Shown one piece after another: positions 42,705 through 51,344 of a DNA stretch of 64,000 bases; position 1 is the first letter of the stretch, and each line of letters begins with the position of its first letter. Below the pieces are notes generated by a model. That model was not told the origin of the DNA. It ran no database searches and worked only from the letters and a program-made list of their open reading frames with translations. The DNA is taken from positions 62,001 through 126,000 of the forward strand of contig NZ_ASXG01000158.1 in assembly GCF_000411975.1 (NCBI RefSeq). Reading direction: 5' to 3'. A program made the translations under genes and the position numbers. This DNA is from Amycolatopsis orientalis DSM 43388. GTDB lineage: Bacteria > Actinomycetota > Actinomycetes > Mycobacteriales > Pseudonocardiaceae.

Positions 42705-44696
42705 ATGTCGAACCGCCTCGCCGAAGCGACTTCCCCATACCTCCTGCAGCACGCCGGCAACCCGGTCGATTGGTGGGAGTGGGGTCCGGAAGCGCTGGCT
42801 GAGGCGCGCCGGCGCGGGGTGCCGATTCTGTTGTCCGTCGGGTACGCCGCCTGCCACTGGTGTCACGTCATGGCGCACGAGTCCTTCGAGCACGAAGGCA
42901 CCGCGGCCCTGATGAACGCGCATTTCGTCAACATCAAGGTCGACCGCGAGGAGCGGCCGGACATCGACGCCGTCTACATGGCCGCCACGCAGGCGATGAC
43001 CGGTCAGGGCGGCTGGCCGATGACCTGCTTCCTCACGCCCGAGGGCGAGCCATTCCATTGCGGCACTTACTATCCGCCCGCGCCGCGTCCGGGGATTCCG
43101 TCGTTCACGCAACTGCTGGTGGCGGTGGCGGAGGCGTGGGAGGAGCGGCCGGACGATCTGCGCGAGGGCGCGAAACAGATCGTCGGGCATCTCGCCGAGC
43201 AGAGCGGTCCGCTGAAGGAAGCGGCCGTGGACGCCGACGCTTTGGCGGAAGCGGTGACGAAACTCGCGCACGAAGCGGACCCGGTGCACGGCGGTTTCGG
43301 TGGTGCGCCGAAGTTTCCGCCCTCCATGGTGCTGGAATTCCTGATGCGCCACCACGAGCGCACGGGTTCGGCGCGGGCGCGCGATCTCGCCGAGTCCGCG
43401 GCGGACGCGATGGCTCGCGGCGGCATTCACGACCAGCTGGGCGGCGGGTTCGCGCGCTACTCCGTGGACGCGGAGTGGATCGTTCCCCACTTCGAGAAAA
43501 TGTTGTATGACAACGCGTTGCTGCTTCGAGTGTACGCGCATCTCGCCCGTCGCGGCTCGGCCTCGGCGCGCCGGGTAGCGGAAGGGGTTGTCCGGTTCCT
43601 CGAGCGTGATCTGCTTACGCCGCAAGGAGGTTTCGCGGCGTCGCTCGACGCGGACACCGAAGGCGTCGAGGGATTGACGTACGTGTGGACTCCCGCGCAG
43701 CTCAACGAGGTGCTCGGCGAGGATGGTCCGTGGGCGGCAGAGCTGTTCAGCGTCACCGAAGAGGGCACATTCGAAGAAGGCGCATCTACCCTTCAGCTGC
43801 GGTCGGACCCCGACGACTTCGACCGGTTCGAGCGGGTCCGGCGGACGTTGCTCGAAGCGCGGGCGGAGCGTCCGCAACCCGGGCGGGACGACAAGGTGGT
43901 CGCGGCCTGGAACGGTCTGGCGATTTCCGCGCTGGCCGAAGCGGGCGTCGCGCTGGAGCGTCCACAGTGGATCGAACTCGCGCGTGGCGCGGCGTCCCTG
44001 CTGCTGGAACTGCACATCGTGGACGGACGGCTTCGGCGCAGCTCGCGCGACGGCGCGGTCGGGGCGCCAGCCGGCGTGCTAGAGGACTACGCCTGTCTCG
44101 CTGACGGCTTGCTCGCCCTCCATCAGGCGACCGGCGAACCTCGCTGGCTCACCGAAGCGACCCGGCTGCTCGACGTCGCCCTGACGCATTTCGCGTCGGA
44201 ATCCGCTCCCGGCGCGTACCACGACACCGCCGACGACGCCGAGGTGCTGGTGCAGCGCCCGTCCGATCCGACCGACAACGCGAGTCCGTCCGGTGCCTCG
44301 GCGCTGGCTGGGGCGCTGCTCACCGCGTCCGCGCTAGCCGGACCTGACCAGGCGGCGCGTTACCGCGACGCTGCTGAGCTCGCGTTGCGTCGCGTCGGCC
44401 TGCTCGCCTCGCGAGTGCCGCGGTTCGCCGGGCACTGGCTGTCGGTGGCGGAGGCGGCGCAGTCCGGGCCGGTGCAGGTCGCGGTCGTCGGCGCGGACCG
44501 AGCGGAGCTGGTCACCGCCGCCGCACAGCACATCCACGGCGGCGGCATCGTCCTCGGCGGCGAACCGGACGCGCCCGGGGTCCCGCTGCTGGCCGACCGC
44601 CCGCTGGTCGACGGCGAGGCGGCGGCGTACGTCTGTCGCGGGTACGTCTGCGAGCGTCCGGTGACCGCGGCGGACCAGCTCATCGCCCAGCTCTGA
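42705..44696 (+). CDS. YyaL/DUF255 thioredoxin-domain protein
   Basis: Protein of 663 residues. An N-terminal thioredoxin-like domain has CHWCHVMAHESF (Cys50, Cys53) preceded by LQHAGNPVDWWEWG, the signature of the DUF255/SPATA20 family. The rest is an (alpha/alpha)6-barrel-like region (GGIHDQLGGGFARYSVDAEWIVPHFEKMLYDNALLLRVYA; DADTEGVEGLTYVWT). The biochemical role of the family is unsettled; the barrel suggests action on a sugar derivative. Full length. It corresponds in position to Rv1084 in the mca neighbourhood (recalled). Confidence 0.88.
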   Translation: MSNRLAEATSPYLLQHAGNPVDWWEWGPEALAEARRRGVPILLSVGYAACHWCHVMAHESFEHEGTAALMNAHFVNIKVDREERPDIDAVYMAATQAMTGQGGWPMTCFLTPEGEPFHCGTYYPPAPRPGIPSFTQLLVAVAEAWEERPDDLREGAKQIVGHLAEQSGPLKEAAVDADALAEAVTKLAHEADPVHGGFGGAPKFPPSMVLEFLMRHHERTGSARARDLAESAADAMARGGIHDQLGGGFARYSVDAEWIVPHFEKMLYDNALLLRVYAHLARRGSASARRVAEGVVRFLERDLLTPQGGFAASLDADTEGVEGLTYVWTPAQLNEVLGEDGPWAAELFSVTEEGTFEEGASTLQLRSDPDDFDRFERVRRTLLEARAERPQPGRDDKVVAAWNGLAISALAEAGVALERPQWIELARGAASLLLELHIVDGRLRRSSRDGAVGAPAGVLEDYACLADGLLALHQATGEPRWLTEATRLLDVALTHFASESAPGAYHDTADDAEVLVQRPSDPTDNASPSGASALAGALLTASALAGPDQAARYRDAAELALRRVGLLASRVPRFAGHWLSVAEAAQSGPVQVAVVGADRAELVTAAAQHIHGGGIVLGGEPDAPGVPLLADRPLVDGEAAAYVCRGYVCERPVTAADQLIAQL

Positions 44697-44747
44697 CGAA
44701 TTCCGCCCCTGGTGAACGCACTACCTGCTTCGATGGAATCAGCGTAG

Positions 44748-44761
44748 CGTCAGTAGTGACG
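44748..44761. promoter_or_regulatory. Short palindrome before the 44779 gene
   Basis: CGTCAGTAGTGACG has perfect 5-base arms around GTAG, in the 82-base gap 18 bases before the start at 44779. Confidence 0.35.
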
Positions 44762-44778
44762 TAATCATGTAATCAAGG

Positions 44779-45345
44779 ATGGTGGACGTCATGGGGCGAG
44801 GCTGGAAAGGCCGGGGCTGGCAGCAGGCCGAGGCGCCGTCTGCGGACGACGCGGCGGCGTGGTTCGGCGGACGGCTCCCGGACGGCTGGTTCACCGGCGA
44901 CCCGGAGATCACTGTGGACCGGGAAGAGATCCTGATCGTCGGCGAGCTTCCCGCGCTGACCGGCGAGTACGCCGACGACGCGGCCCGCGCGGCCGCGGAG
45001 GACGGGCGGATCAGCCGGTTCCGCGAGGAAACCCGCGACGAGCGGATCGAAATCGCCCGGCAGGCAGAACACCGCTACCAGCGCAAGGTGGCGTGGGGCG
45101 CGAAACTGGGCGGCACGACGGCGCACTTCACGACGCTGTCGGTGCCGGTGATGACCCGGCTGCGGCAGCCCGAACGGCTGGTCCTCGACACGCTCGTGGA
45201 CGCCGGCGTCGCGCGGTCGCGGTCGGAGGCGCTGGCCTGGGCGGTGCGGCTCGTCGGCGAGCACGCGGACGCTTGGCTGACCGAACTGCGCGAGGCGATG
45301 ACAAAGGTCGACGACCTGCGGTCGAAGGGGCCCGATTTGGGCTGA
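44779..45345 (+). CDS. Conserved actinobacterial protein with RHH-like C-terminus
   Basis: Protein of 188 residues. The N-terminal part (AAWFGGRLPDGWFTGDPEITVDREEILIVGELP) is followed by a charged helix rich in Arg/Glu (DGRISRFREETRDERIEIARQAEHRYQRKVAWGAKLGG). The C-terminal region (MTRLRQPERLVLDTLVDAGVARSRSEALAWAVRLVGEH) resembles ribbon-helix-helix DNA-binding proteins. ATG at 44791 is an alternative start. A palindrome stands 18 bases upstream, consistent with autoregulation. Function unknown; a transcriptional role is inference. Confidence 0.65.
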   Translation: MVDVMGRGWKGRGWQQAEAPSADDAAAWFGGRLPDGWFTGDPEITVDREEILIVGELPALTGEYADDAARAAAEDGRISRFREETRDERIEIARQAEHRYQRKVAWGAKLGGTTAHFTTLSVPVMTRLRQPERLVLDTLVDAGVARSRSEALAWAVRLVGEHADAWLTELREAMTKVDDLRSKGPDLG

Positions 45346-45403
45346 GCTGCGGGACTTCCTCCGCTGCGGCAGGCTGGAGGCAGCCTGCTGTATCGGAGGA
45401 ACC

Positions 45404-47299
45404 GTGGACGTCCCTGCTGTGCCCGAAAAAGTAGACCCGGACGCGTTGACCGCAGTCCTCGACGGACGCTGGGCCGCGTTGAAGCGAGACGTGCGCGCGC
45501 AGATGAGTGCGGAGAAGTTCCGGGACACGATCGGTCTCGACGTCGAGGCGCACCGCGTCCAAGTGCTGGACCAGCTGCGGAAACTCGCCGAAACCGATCG
45601 TCCCGCGCTCGGTTTCGACGCCGCGTACGGCGGGCTGAGCGACGTCGGCGGCTCGGTGATGTCGTTCGAGATGCTCGGCTACGGCGACCTGTCGCTGATG
45701 GTCAAGGCCGGGGTCCAGTGGGGCTTGTTCGGCGGCGCGGTGCAGCTCCTCGGCACCTCGGCGCACCACGAGAAGTACTTGCGCCGCATCATGAATCTGG
45801 ACCTGCTCGGCTGCTTCGCGATGACCGAGCACGGTCACGGCTCCGACGTCCAGCACCTGCGCACCACCGCGACGTACGACCCGGCCGCGCGCGAGTTCGT
45901 CGTGCACAGTCCAGATCCGAGTGCCACGAAGGAATACATCGGCAACGCCGCCCGCGACGGGCAACTCGCGGTCGTCTTCGCGCAGCTGATCACCGGCGGC
46001 GAATCCCGTGGCGTACACGCGTTCCTGGTCCCGATCCGCGACGATTCGGGCGCTCCGGCCCCCGGCGTCACCATCGCGGACTGCGGCCTCAAAGCCGGTC
46101 TGAACGGCGTCGACAACGGACGGTTGACCTTCGATCAGGTACGGGTGCCAAGGGAAGCGCTGCTGAACCGCTTCGGCGACGTAGCCGAGGACGGTACCTA
46201 CTCGAGCCCGATCGGGAGCGATGGCCGCCGCTTCTTCACGATGCTGGGTACGCTCATCCGCGGCCGCGTGAGTGTCGGCGGCAGTGCCGGGTCTGCCACG
46301 CAACGAGCCCTGACGCTGGCCATCCGCTACGGCGACCAGCGGCGGCAGTTCCAACGCCCGGAAGGCGACGAGGTCGTCATTCTCGATTACCTGGGACACC
46401 AACGAAAACTGCTCCCGGCTTTGGCGAAGACCTACGCCCTGCACTTCGCGCAGGAGGAGCTGGTCGCCGCCCTGCACGATATCGCCCCCGACGCGCCGGA
46501 AGAAGAACAACGCGAACTCGAATCCCGCGCCGCCGGCCTGAAGGCCCTGAACACCTGGCACGCCACCGCCGCGATCCAGACGGCCCGCGAAGCCTGCGGC
46601 GGCAGCGGATATCTGTCGGAAAACCTGCTGGCCGGTCTGAAGGCGGACACCGACGTCTTCACCACCTTCGAGGGCGACAACACGGTGCTGTTGCAGCTAG
46701 TCGCGAAGGGCTTGCTGACGCAGTACAAGGAGCACTTCGAAGACCTGAGCCCGCTGGCGACCGCACGGTTTGTCGCCGAGCAGCTGGTGGACACCGTCAT
46801 GGAACGTTCGGCCGCGCGCAAATTCCTGGAACGCCTTACCGAGTCTGACGACGCTTCGGTGCTTTTCGATCGCGAGTGGCAACAGCGTCTCTTCGAGGAC
46901 CGTGAAGAGCATGTGTTGAGCGGGGTGGCCAACCGGCTCCGCGGTGCTGCTTCGGATCCCTTCGGGGTCTTCAACTCCGTACAGGACCATGTGCTGCTTG
47001 CGGGCCGCGTACACGTGGACCGTCTGATTCTCGACGCCTTCGCGCGCGCCGTCGCCAGCTGCAGCGACCCGGACGCCGCAGCGCTGCTGGACCGCGTGTG
47101 CGACCTGTACGCGCTGTCGACAATCGAAGCGGACCGCGCGTGGTTCCTTGAGCACGGCCGGATCTCAGCAAACCGCTCCAAAGCGGTGACCGCGGCGGTT
47201 AACGCACTGTGCGGGGCGTTGCGCCCACACGCGCGGACGTTGGTGGATGGGTTCGCGGTTCCGGAGCAGTTCCTGTCGGCCCCGATGCTGAACGGCTGA
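45404..47299 (+). CDS. Acyl-CoA oxidase/dehydrogenase family flavoprotein
   Basis: FAD enzyme of 631 residues introducing a double bond into acyl-CoA. The middle region shows family motifs CFAMTEHGHGSDVQHLRTTATYD and FVVHSPDPSATKEYIGNAA (substrate and FAD contacts), with RRQF/QRPEGDEVVILDYLGHQRKL in the helical domain and YLSENLLAGLKADTDVFTTFEGDNTVLLQLVAKGLL near the expected catalytic segment. The length and the C-terminal extension fit acyl-CoA oxidases better than the 380-residue dehydrogenases. GTG start with CGGAGGAACC just upstream. Substrate chain length cannot be deduced. Confidence 0.85.
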   Translation: MDVPAVPEKVDPDALTAVLDGRWAALKRDVRAQMSAEKFRDTIGLDVEAHRVQVLDQLRKLAETDRPALGFDAAYGGLSDVGGSVMSFEMLGYGDLSLMVKAGVQWGLFGGAVQLLGTSAHHEKYLRRIMNLDLLGCFAMTEHGHGSDVQHLRTTATYDPAAREFVVHSPDPSATKEYIGNAARDGQLAVVFAQLITGGESRGVHAFLVPIRDDSGAPAPGVTIADCGLKAGLNGVDNGRLTFDQVRVPREALLNRFGDVAEDGTYSSPIGSDGRRFFTMLGTLIRGRVSVGGSAGSATQRALTLAIRYGDQRRQFQRPEGDEVVILDYLGHQRKLLPALAKTYALHFAQEELVAALHDIAPDAPEEEQRELESRAAGLKALNTWHATAAIQTAREACGGSGYLSENLLAGLKADTDVFTTFEGDNTVLLQLVAKGLLTQYKEHFEDLSPLATARFVAEQLVDTVMERSAARKFLERLTESDDASVLFDREWQQRLFEDREEHVLSGVANRLRGAASDPFGVFNSVQDHVLLAGRVHVDRLILDAFARAVASCSDPDAAALLDRVCDLYALSTIEADRAWFLEHGRISANRSKAVTAAVNALCGALRPHARTLVDGFAVPEQFLSAPMLNG

Positions 47300-47330
47300 T
47301 CTTGAAGCTGGCGAAGGATTTCGGAGACGA

Positions 47331-47364
47331 CTCAGGCCGTCTCCAAGCAGCGTGACGGCCTGAG
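47331..47364. terminator. Stem-loop between convergent genes
   Basis: CTCAGGCCGT and ACGGCCTGAG are perfect 10-base arms with a 14-base loop between the acyl-CoA oxidase and hemolysin III genes. Confidence 0.55.
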
Positions 47365-47390
47365 AAAGATCCACAAGGGTAAACCCCCAG

Positions 47391-48065
47391 CTAGGCGTAC
47401 ATCGCCAACCAGATCGCGATGTAATGCGAAACCGCCGCCAAGACCGTGCACGCGTGGAAGAACTCGTGGTACCCGAACGTCTCCGGCCAATGGTTCGGCC
47501 ACTTCACCGCGTAAAAAACCGCTCCAACGGTATAAAACAGCCCGCCCACGCACAGCAGCACCAAAGCCGCTACTCCGGCATGGCTCAGCAGTTCCGGCAG
47601 AACGAACACCGCGACCCATCCGAGGGCGATGTAGATCGGCACGCCCAGCCAGCGCGGGGCATGCGGCCACAGCATCTTCATCGCCACCCCGAGGATCGCG
47701 CCGCCCCAGACGATGCCCAGGACGATGTATCCCGTTGGTTTCGACATGGCCAGCAGGGTGAACGGCGTGTAGGTGCCGGCGATGAAGAGGAAGATCATCG
47801 AGTGGTCGGCGCGCTTCATCCACTTGTACGCGCGCGGGCTCCACAGCCTGCGGTGATACAGCGCGCTCACGCCGAACACGCCCAGCACGGTGAGGCCGTA
47901 CACGGACGTCGCCAGCGCGGCGACCGGGGAGACTGTCGACGCGGCGAGGCTGATCAGCGTGGCGGCCGCGGCGACCGCGCCGAAGAACGACCAGAAGTGG
48001 ATGTGGCCGCGAAGCCGGGGGCGGGTGTCCTCGGGGGCGGGTGGGGGTTCGATCGTCACGCTCAC
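47391..48065 (-). CDS. Hemolysin III / PAQR family membrane protein
   Basis: Seven-helix membrane protein of 224 residues. PAQR metal-site residues are visible: SALYHRRLWSPRAYKWMKRADHSMIFLFIAGTYTP and, near the end, YHEFFHACTVLAAVSHYIAIW. The family name comes from a Bacillus protein; eukaryotic relatives are hydrolases and receptors, so an enzymatic role in lipid metabolism is possible. GTG at 48065 or 48059. It is divergent from the Z-prenyl synthase, as for M. tuberculosis Rv1085c-Rv1086 (recalled). Confidence 0.88.
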   Translation of the reverse strand: MSVTIEPPPAPEDTRPRLRGHIHFWSFFGAVAAAATLISLAASTVSPVAALATSVYGLTVLGVFGVSALYHRRLWSPRAYKWMKRADHSMIFLFIAGTYTPFTLLAMSKPTGYIVLGIVWGGAILGVAMKMLWPHAPRWLGVPIYIALGWVAVFVLPELLSHAGVAALVLLCVGGLFYTVGAVFYAVKWPNHWPETFGYHEFFHACTVLAAVSHYIAIWLAMYA

Positions 48066-48152
48066 CGACCCAAGGTTACGGGACCGTAGGTTTTTCGCCA
48101 GCCCCCGTGGCGCGTCACACCCTTGCACTAGGGGTGCGTACGCTCGGGCGAC

Positions 48153-48929
48153 GTGAGCCTCCGGTCCTTCATGTCCGACGTTGTCTACAGCATCTACAGC
48201 CGCCGGCTGATCCAGCAGGCGGCTGGCCGTCATCCGCGGCACATCGCGATCATGCTCGACGGCAATCGCCGCTGGGCTCGCGAAGCCGGGTTCACCGACG
48301 TGGCCGACGGGCACCGCGCCGGGGCCAAGAAGATCGCCGACTTCCTCAGCTGGTGCCAGGAAGCCGAGGTCGAGGTCGTGACGATGTGGCTGCTCTCCAC
48401 CGACAACCTCAACCGCGATCCGGACGAGCTCACGCCGCTGCTGAAAATCATCACCGACGTCACCGACGAACTCGCCGGGGCCGAGGCGCCGTGGCGGCTG
48501 CGCATCGTCGGCGCGCTCGACCTGCTGCCGCTCGAGGTGGCGCAGAAGCTCACCGCCGCCGCGGCGCGCACCGAGAACCACTCGGGCATGGAAGTGAACA
48601 TCGCGGTCGGCTACGGGGGACGGCAGGAGATCGCCGACGCCGTGCGCAAACTGCTCCTGCAGCACGCCGACGAGGGCACGTCGATTCGCGAACTCGCGAA
48701 AATCCTCGATGTCGACCACATCTCGGAACATCTGTACACGTCCGGTCAACCGGATCCGGATCTGATTATCCGAACGTCCGGTGAACAGCGGCTTTCCGGA
48801 TTTCTGCTCTGGCAGTCCGCGCATTCGGAATTCTGGTTCACCGAGGCTTACTGGCCGGCATTCCGGCGCGTCGACTTTCTCCGCGCGCTGCGCGACTACG
48901 CGTGGCGGCACCGCCGGTTCGGGGCCTGA
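48153..48929 (+). CDS. Cis-prenyl diphosphate synthase (short-chain Z-FPP type)
   Basis: Condenses isopentenyl diphosphate onto an allylic primer with cis geometry in polyprenyl-phosphate synthesis; 258 residues. The catalytic Asp36 is in HIAIMLDGNRRWA; the conserved TMWLLSTDNLNR, LIIRTSGEQRLSGFLLWQSAHSEFWFTEAYWP and the final RDYAWRHRRFG are all present. The order with hemolysin III and phoH2 points to the Rv1086-type omega,E,Z-farnesyl diphosphate synthase and not UppS, but product length cannot be read from sequence. GTG start at 48153. It is followed by a 17-base perfect hairpin. Confidence 0.88.
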   Translation: MSLRSFMSDVVYSIYSRRLIQQAAGRHPRHIAIMLDGNRRWAREAGFTDVADGHRAGAKKIADFLSWCQEAEVEVVTMWLLSTDNLNRDPDELTPLLKIITDVTDELAGAEAPWRLRIVGALDLLPLEVAQKLTAAAARTENHSGMEVNIAVGYGGRQEIADAVRKLLLQHADEGTSIRELAKILDVDHISEHLYTSGQPDPDLIIRTSGEQRLSGFLLWQSAHSEFWFTEAYWPAFRRVDFLRALRDYAWRHRRFGA

Positions 48930-48975
48930 CGCGGCGAACCGGCCCGGCGGACCCACCCAGCCGGGCCGGAGACGC

Positions 48976-49012
48976 CGCGAAGGCCCCGGAGCCGGGCTCC
49001 GGGGCCTTCGCG
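48976..49012. terminator. Seventeen-base perfect hairpin between convergent genes
   Basis: CGCGAAGGCCCCGGAGC and its exact complement enclose a CGG triloop. It lies between the cis-prenyl synthase gene and the convergent small secreted-protein gene. No T-run. Confidence 0.75.
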
Positions 49013-49021
49013 CAAGACGGC

Positions 49022-49270
49022 TCAGCCGTGGTGGTGCTCCATCGAGTGGGCCACCAGCGCCGGGGTCAGCGCGATGCCGGTGTAAGCGCCGGCGACCAGC
49101 GAAGCGGCACCGTAGCCCAGCGCGCCGCCGCCCTCGATGAAGGTGGCGTAGGCGTCGCCGAACGTCGGGTCCGGAGCGCCCTGCGTCGCGGCCGGGGAGG
49201 CGAACGCCGTCCCGCCGATCATCATCAGGCCCGCGGCCGCACCGGCGACAATTCCAGCCTTCTTCAGCAC
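49022..49270 (-). CDS. Small secreted protein, unknown
   Basis: Protein of 82 residues with a signal peptide (MLKKAGIVAGAAAGLMMIGGTAFASP). The mature part is short, Gly/Ala-rich and ends SMEHHHG, possibly a metal-binding tail. GTG at 49270 is chosen because AGGAG lies 8 bases upstream; GTG at 49279 is too close to it. The signal peptide resembles those of chaplin-like proteins, but the chaplin core and its cysteines are absent. Function unknown. Confidence 0.65.
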   Translation of the reverse strand: MLKKAGIVAGAAAGLMMIGGTAFASPAATQGAPDPTFGDAYATFIEGGGALGYGAASLVAGAYTGIALTPALVAHSMEHHHG

Positions 49271-49719
49271 TTCGCACACTCCTAGGTAGAGATACTGGGA
49301 TTCGGGGCACCGGAGTGTTCCGGTGGTGTGTCCCGCAGTAAGGAAATTACCCCCGAATGGCCTCTAGCGAATGGTGCGTACGCCCATTGTGTGAGCGCCT
49401 GAAGGCCCAGTTCACTCGGTCCGGTTCAGTGTCCAGGATGCGAAATGCATTCCGGTCTGCCCCGTGGTACAAGGCCCTTTACCTGGGAATTGCCTTCAAT
49501 CGGTGACAAATTTTCCAAGATCATTCGTCCGCGTGACCCCTCGATCGCCGGACCCAGTGACGCTGAGTGAGCACTGTGGACACTCTGTTGCGGGCGACCG
49601 ACGGTGGGATGACGAATCGGCGAATCACCTGTGTGGCTGCCTGCACGACCGGGCCGACGTAGGTACCTTCCGGAAGAGAGAGCTCGCGTTCCGTGCGGGT
49701 TCTCGCGGGAGGCCCTGGT
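49271..49719. other. Intergenic region with no recognised gene
   Basis: About 450 bases between the small secreted-protein gene and the phoH2 leader. Base composition is less GC-rich than coding sequence (for example GACAAATTTTCCAAGATCATTC near 49504). It probably holds promoters for both flanking transcripts; I could not assign specific boxes or a gene. Confidence 0.5.
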
Positions 49720-49895
49720 CGTGGCGTTGATCGAGGGGGCGGCTCAGCCGCCCACGAGATGCACGAGGGGGCCGGCACCCGGCCCTCGTGGCCGTGCCGC
49801 CTGACGCAGCCAGCGTCAGGGAGTGCGGACCCAGCCAGGGAGGTGCCCGGCCCAGCGAGTGCGGGCGTGGGGTGCACACGCCCTCGAGGGAGATG
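49720..49895 (+). ncRNA. Structured 5' leader candidate of phoH2
   Basis: Four consecutive hairpins: GGGCGG-CTCAG-CCGCCC (49737-49753); CACGAG plus GGCCGG around CAC with a two-base bulge (49762-49790); CCTGACGC-AGCCA-GCGTCAGG (49800-49820); GGGCGTG-N7-CACGCCC (49863-49883). The last ends 3 bases before the GAGGGAG ribosome binding site. I do not recognise a known riboswitch consensus. Calling it a regulatory RNA is inference from structure and position. Confidence 0.4.
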
Positions 49896-49900
49896 CCGTC

Positions 49901-51292
49901 GTGACTGCGCAGCGTTCACCCCGCAAGGCCTCAGACCGTTCTTCGACCGGCGCCTCGGCGCCGGAGAAAGCCTCGATCTCGCCCGAATCCCCACGCATCA
50001 CTTATGTGCTCGACACGTCGGTGCTGCTCTCCGACCCGTGGGCGGTGACCCGGTTCGCCGAACACGCGGTGGTGCTCCCGCTGGTCGTCATCAGCGAACT
50101 GGAGGCCAAACGCCACCACCCCGAACTGGGCTGGTTCGCCCGGGAATCCCTCCGGCTGCTGGACGATCTCCGGCTCAAGCACGGCAGGCTCGACGCCCCG
50201 ATCCCGATCGGCGAAGCGGGCGGCACCCTGCAGGTCGAGCTGAACCACACCGATCCGTCCGTCCTCCCGGTGGGCTTCCGCACCGACTCGAACGACCACC
50301 GCATCCTCGCGTGCGCGCTCAACCTCGCGACGGAGCGGCCGGCGGTCACGCTGGTGACGAAGGACATCCCGCTGCGGGTCAAGGCGGGCGCGGTCGGGCT
50401 CACCGCGGACGAGTACCGGGCGCAGGAGGTCACGCCGTCGGGCTGGACGGGCATGGCCGACGTGGACGCGCCGCAGGAACTGATCGACGCGCTCTTCGCG
50501 GGCGGTTCGGCGGATCCGGCCGAGTTCGGTCTCGGCGAGGTGGGCGAACTGCCGTGCCACACCGGATTGCGGCTGCTCGCGGGCAGTTCCAGCGCGCTCG
50601 GCCGGGTCACGGCGGACAAACGGGTGCGGCTGGTGCGCGGCGACCGGGAGGCGTTCGGCCTGCACGGCCGCTCGGCTGAGCAGCGCGTGGCGCTCGACCT
50701 GCTGCTGGACTCCGACGTGGGCATCGTCTCGCTCGGCGGGCGCGCGGGCACCGGCAAGTCGGCGCTGGCGCTGTGCGCGGGCCTGGAAGCGGTGATGGAA
50801 CGCCGGCAGCACCGCAAGGTCGTGGTGTTCCGCCCGGTCTACGCGGTCGGCGGCCAAGACCTCGGCTATCTGCCCGGGTCCGAGAGCGAGAAAATGCAGC
50901 CCTGGGCGCAGGCGGTGTTCGACACGCTCGGCGCGCTGGTCAGCCAGGACGTGCTGGACGAGGTGTTCGACCGCGGCATGCTCGAAGTGCTGCCGCTGAC
51001 GCACATCCGGGGCCGCTCGCTGCACGACACGTTCGTGATCGTCGACGAGGCGCAGTCCCTGGAGCGCAACGTCCTGCTGACCGTGCTTTCCCGGCTCGGC
51101 TCGGCGTCGCGGGTGGTGCTCACGCACGACGTGGCCCAGCGGGACAACCTCCGCGTCGGGCGGCACGACGGCGTCTCGGCGGTGATCGAGAAGCTGAAGG
51201 GGCACCCGCTGTTCGCGCACGTGACCCTGACCCGCTCGGAGCGCTCGCCGATCGCGGCGCTGGTGACCGAGATGCTGGAGGACCACGGCTGA
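49901..51292 (+). CDS. phoH2: PhoH2: PIN-domain RNase fused to PhoH ATPase
   Basis: Protein of 463 residues. The N-terminal PIN domain (residues about 30-160) has YVLDTSVLLSDP, VISELEAKR and TDSNDHRILACAL with the acidic residues expected for Mg2+-dependent RNase activity. The PhoH domain (from about 245) has Walker A GGRAGTGKSALAL, Walker B FVIVDEAQSLE and RVVLTHDVAQ. Mycobacterial PhoH2 is a sequence-specific RNA unwinding nuclease (recalled). GTG at 49901 has GAGGGAG at 49886-49892, 8 bases upstream. Mycobacterial phoH2 has a small upstream antitoxin-like ORF; I see no convincing one here, only the structured leader. Confidence 0.9.
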   Translation: MTAQRSPRKASDRSSTGASAPEKASISPESPRITYVLDTSVLLSDPWAVTRFAEHAVVLPLVVISELEAKRHHPELGWFARESLRLLDDLRLKHGRLDAPIPIGEAGGTLQVELNHTDPSVLPVGFRTDSNDHRILACALNLATERPAVTLVTKDIPLRVKAGAVGLTADEYRAQEVTPSGWTGMADVDAPQELIDALFAGGSADPAEFGLGEVGELPCHTGLRLLAGSSSALGRVTADKRVRLVRGDREAFGLHGRSAEQRVALDLLLDSDVGIVSLGGRAGTGKSALALCAGLEAVMERRQHRKVVVFRPVYAVGGQDLGYLPGSESEKMQPWAQAVFDTLGALVSQDVLDEVFDRGMLEVLPLTHIRGRSLHDTFVIVDEAQSLERNVLLTVLSRLGSASRVVLTHDVAQRDNLRVGRHDGVSAVIEKLKGHPLFAHVTLTRSERSPIAALVTEMLEDHG

Positions 51293-51301
51293 CCTGGTCG
51301 G

Positions 51302-51336
51302 GAGTGGCGGCGCTCGTAAGCACGGCGCCGCCACTC
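51302..51336. terminator. Stem-loop between phoH2 and guaB1
   Basis: GAGTGGCGGCGC pairs perfectly with GCGCCGCCACTC across an 11-base loop, between convergent genes. Confidence 0.65.
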
Positions 51337-51344
51337 ACGAGGTC

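Noticed and set aside
49728..49811. Short GTG frame (27 codons) as a phoAT-like antitoxin upstream of phoH2
   Set aside because: No adequate ribosome binding site, lies wholly inside predicted hairpins, Pro/Arg-rich composition typical of chance.
49720..49895. c-di-AMP (ydaO) riboswitch
   Set aside because: The conserved ydaO core words are absent; only unspecific hairpins are visible.
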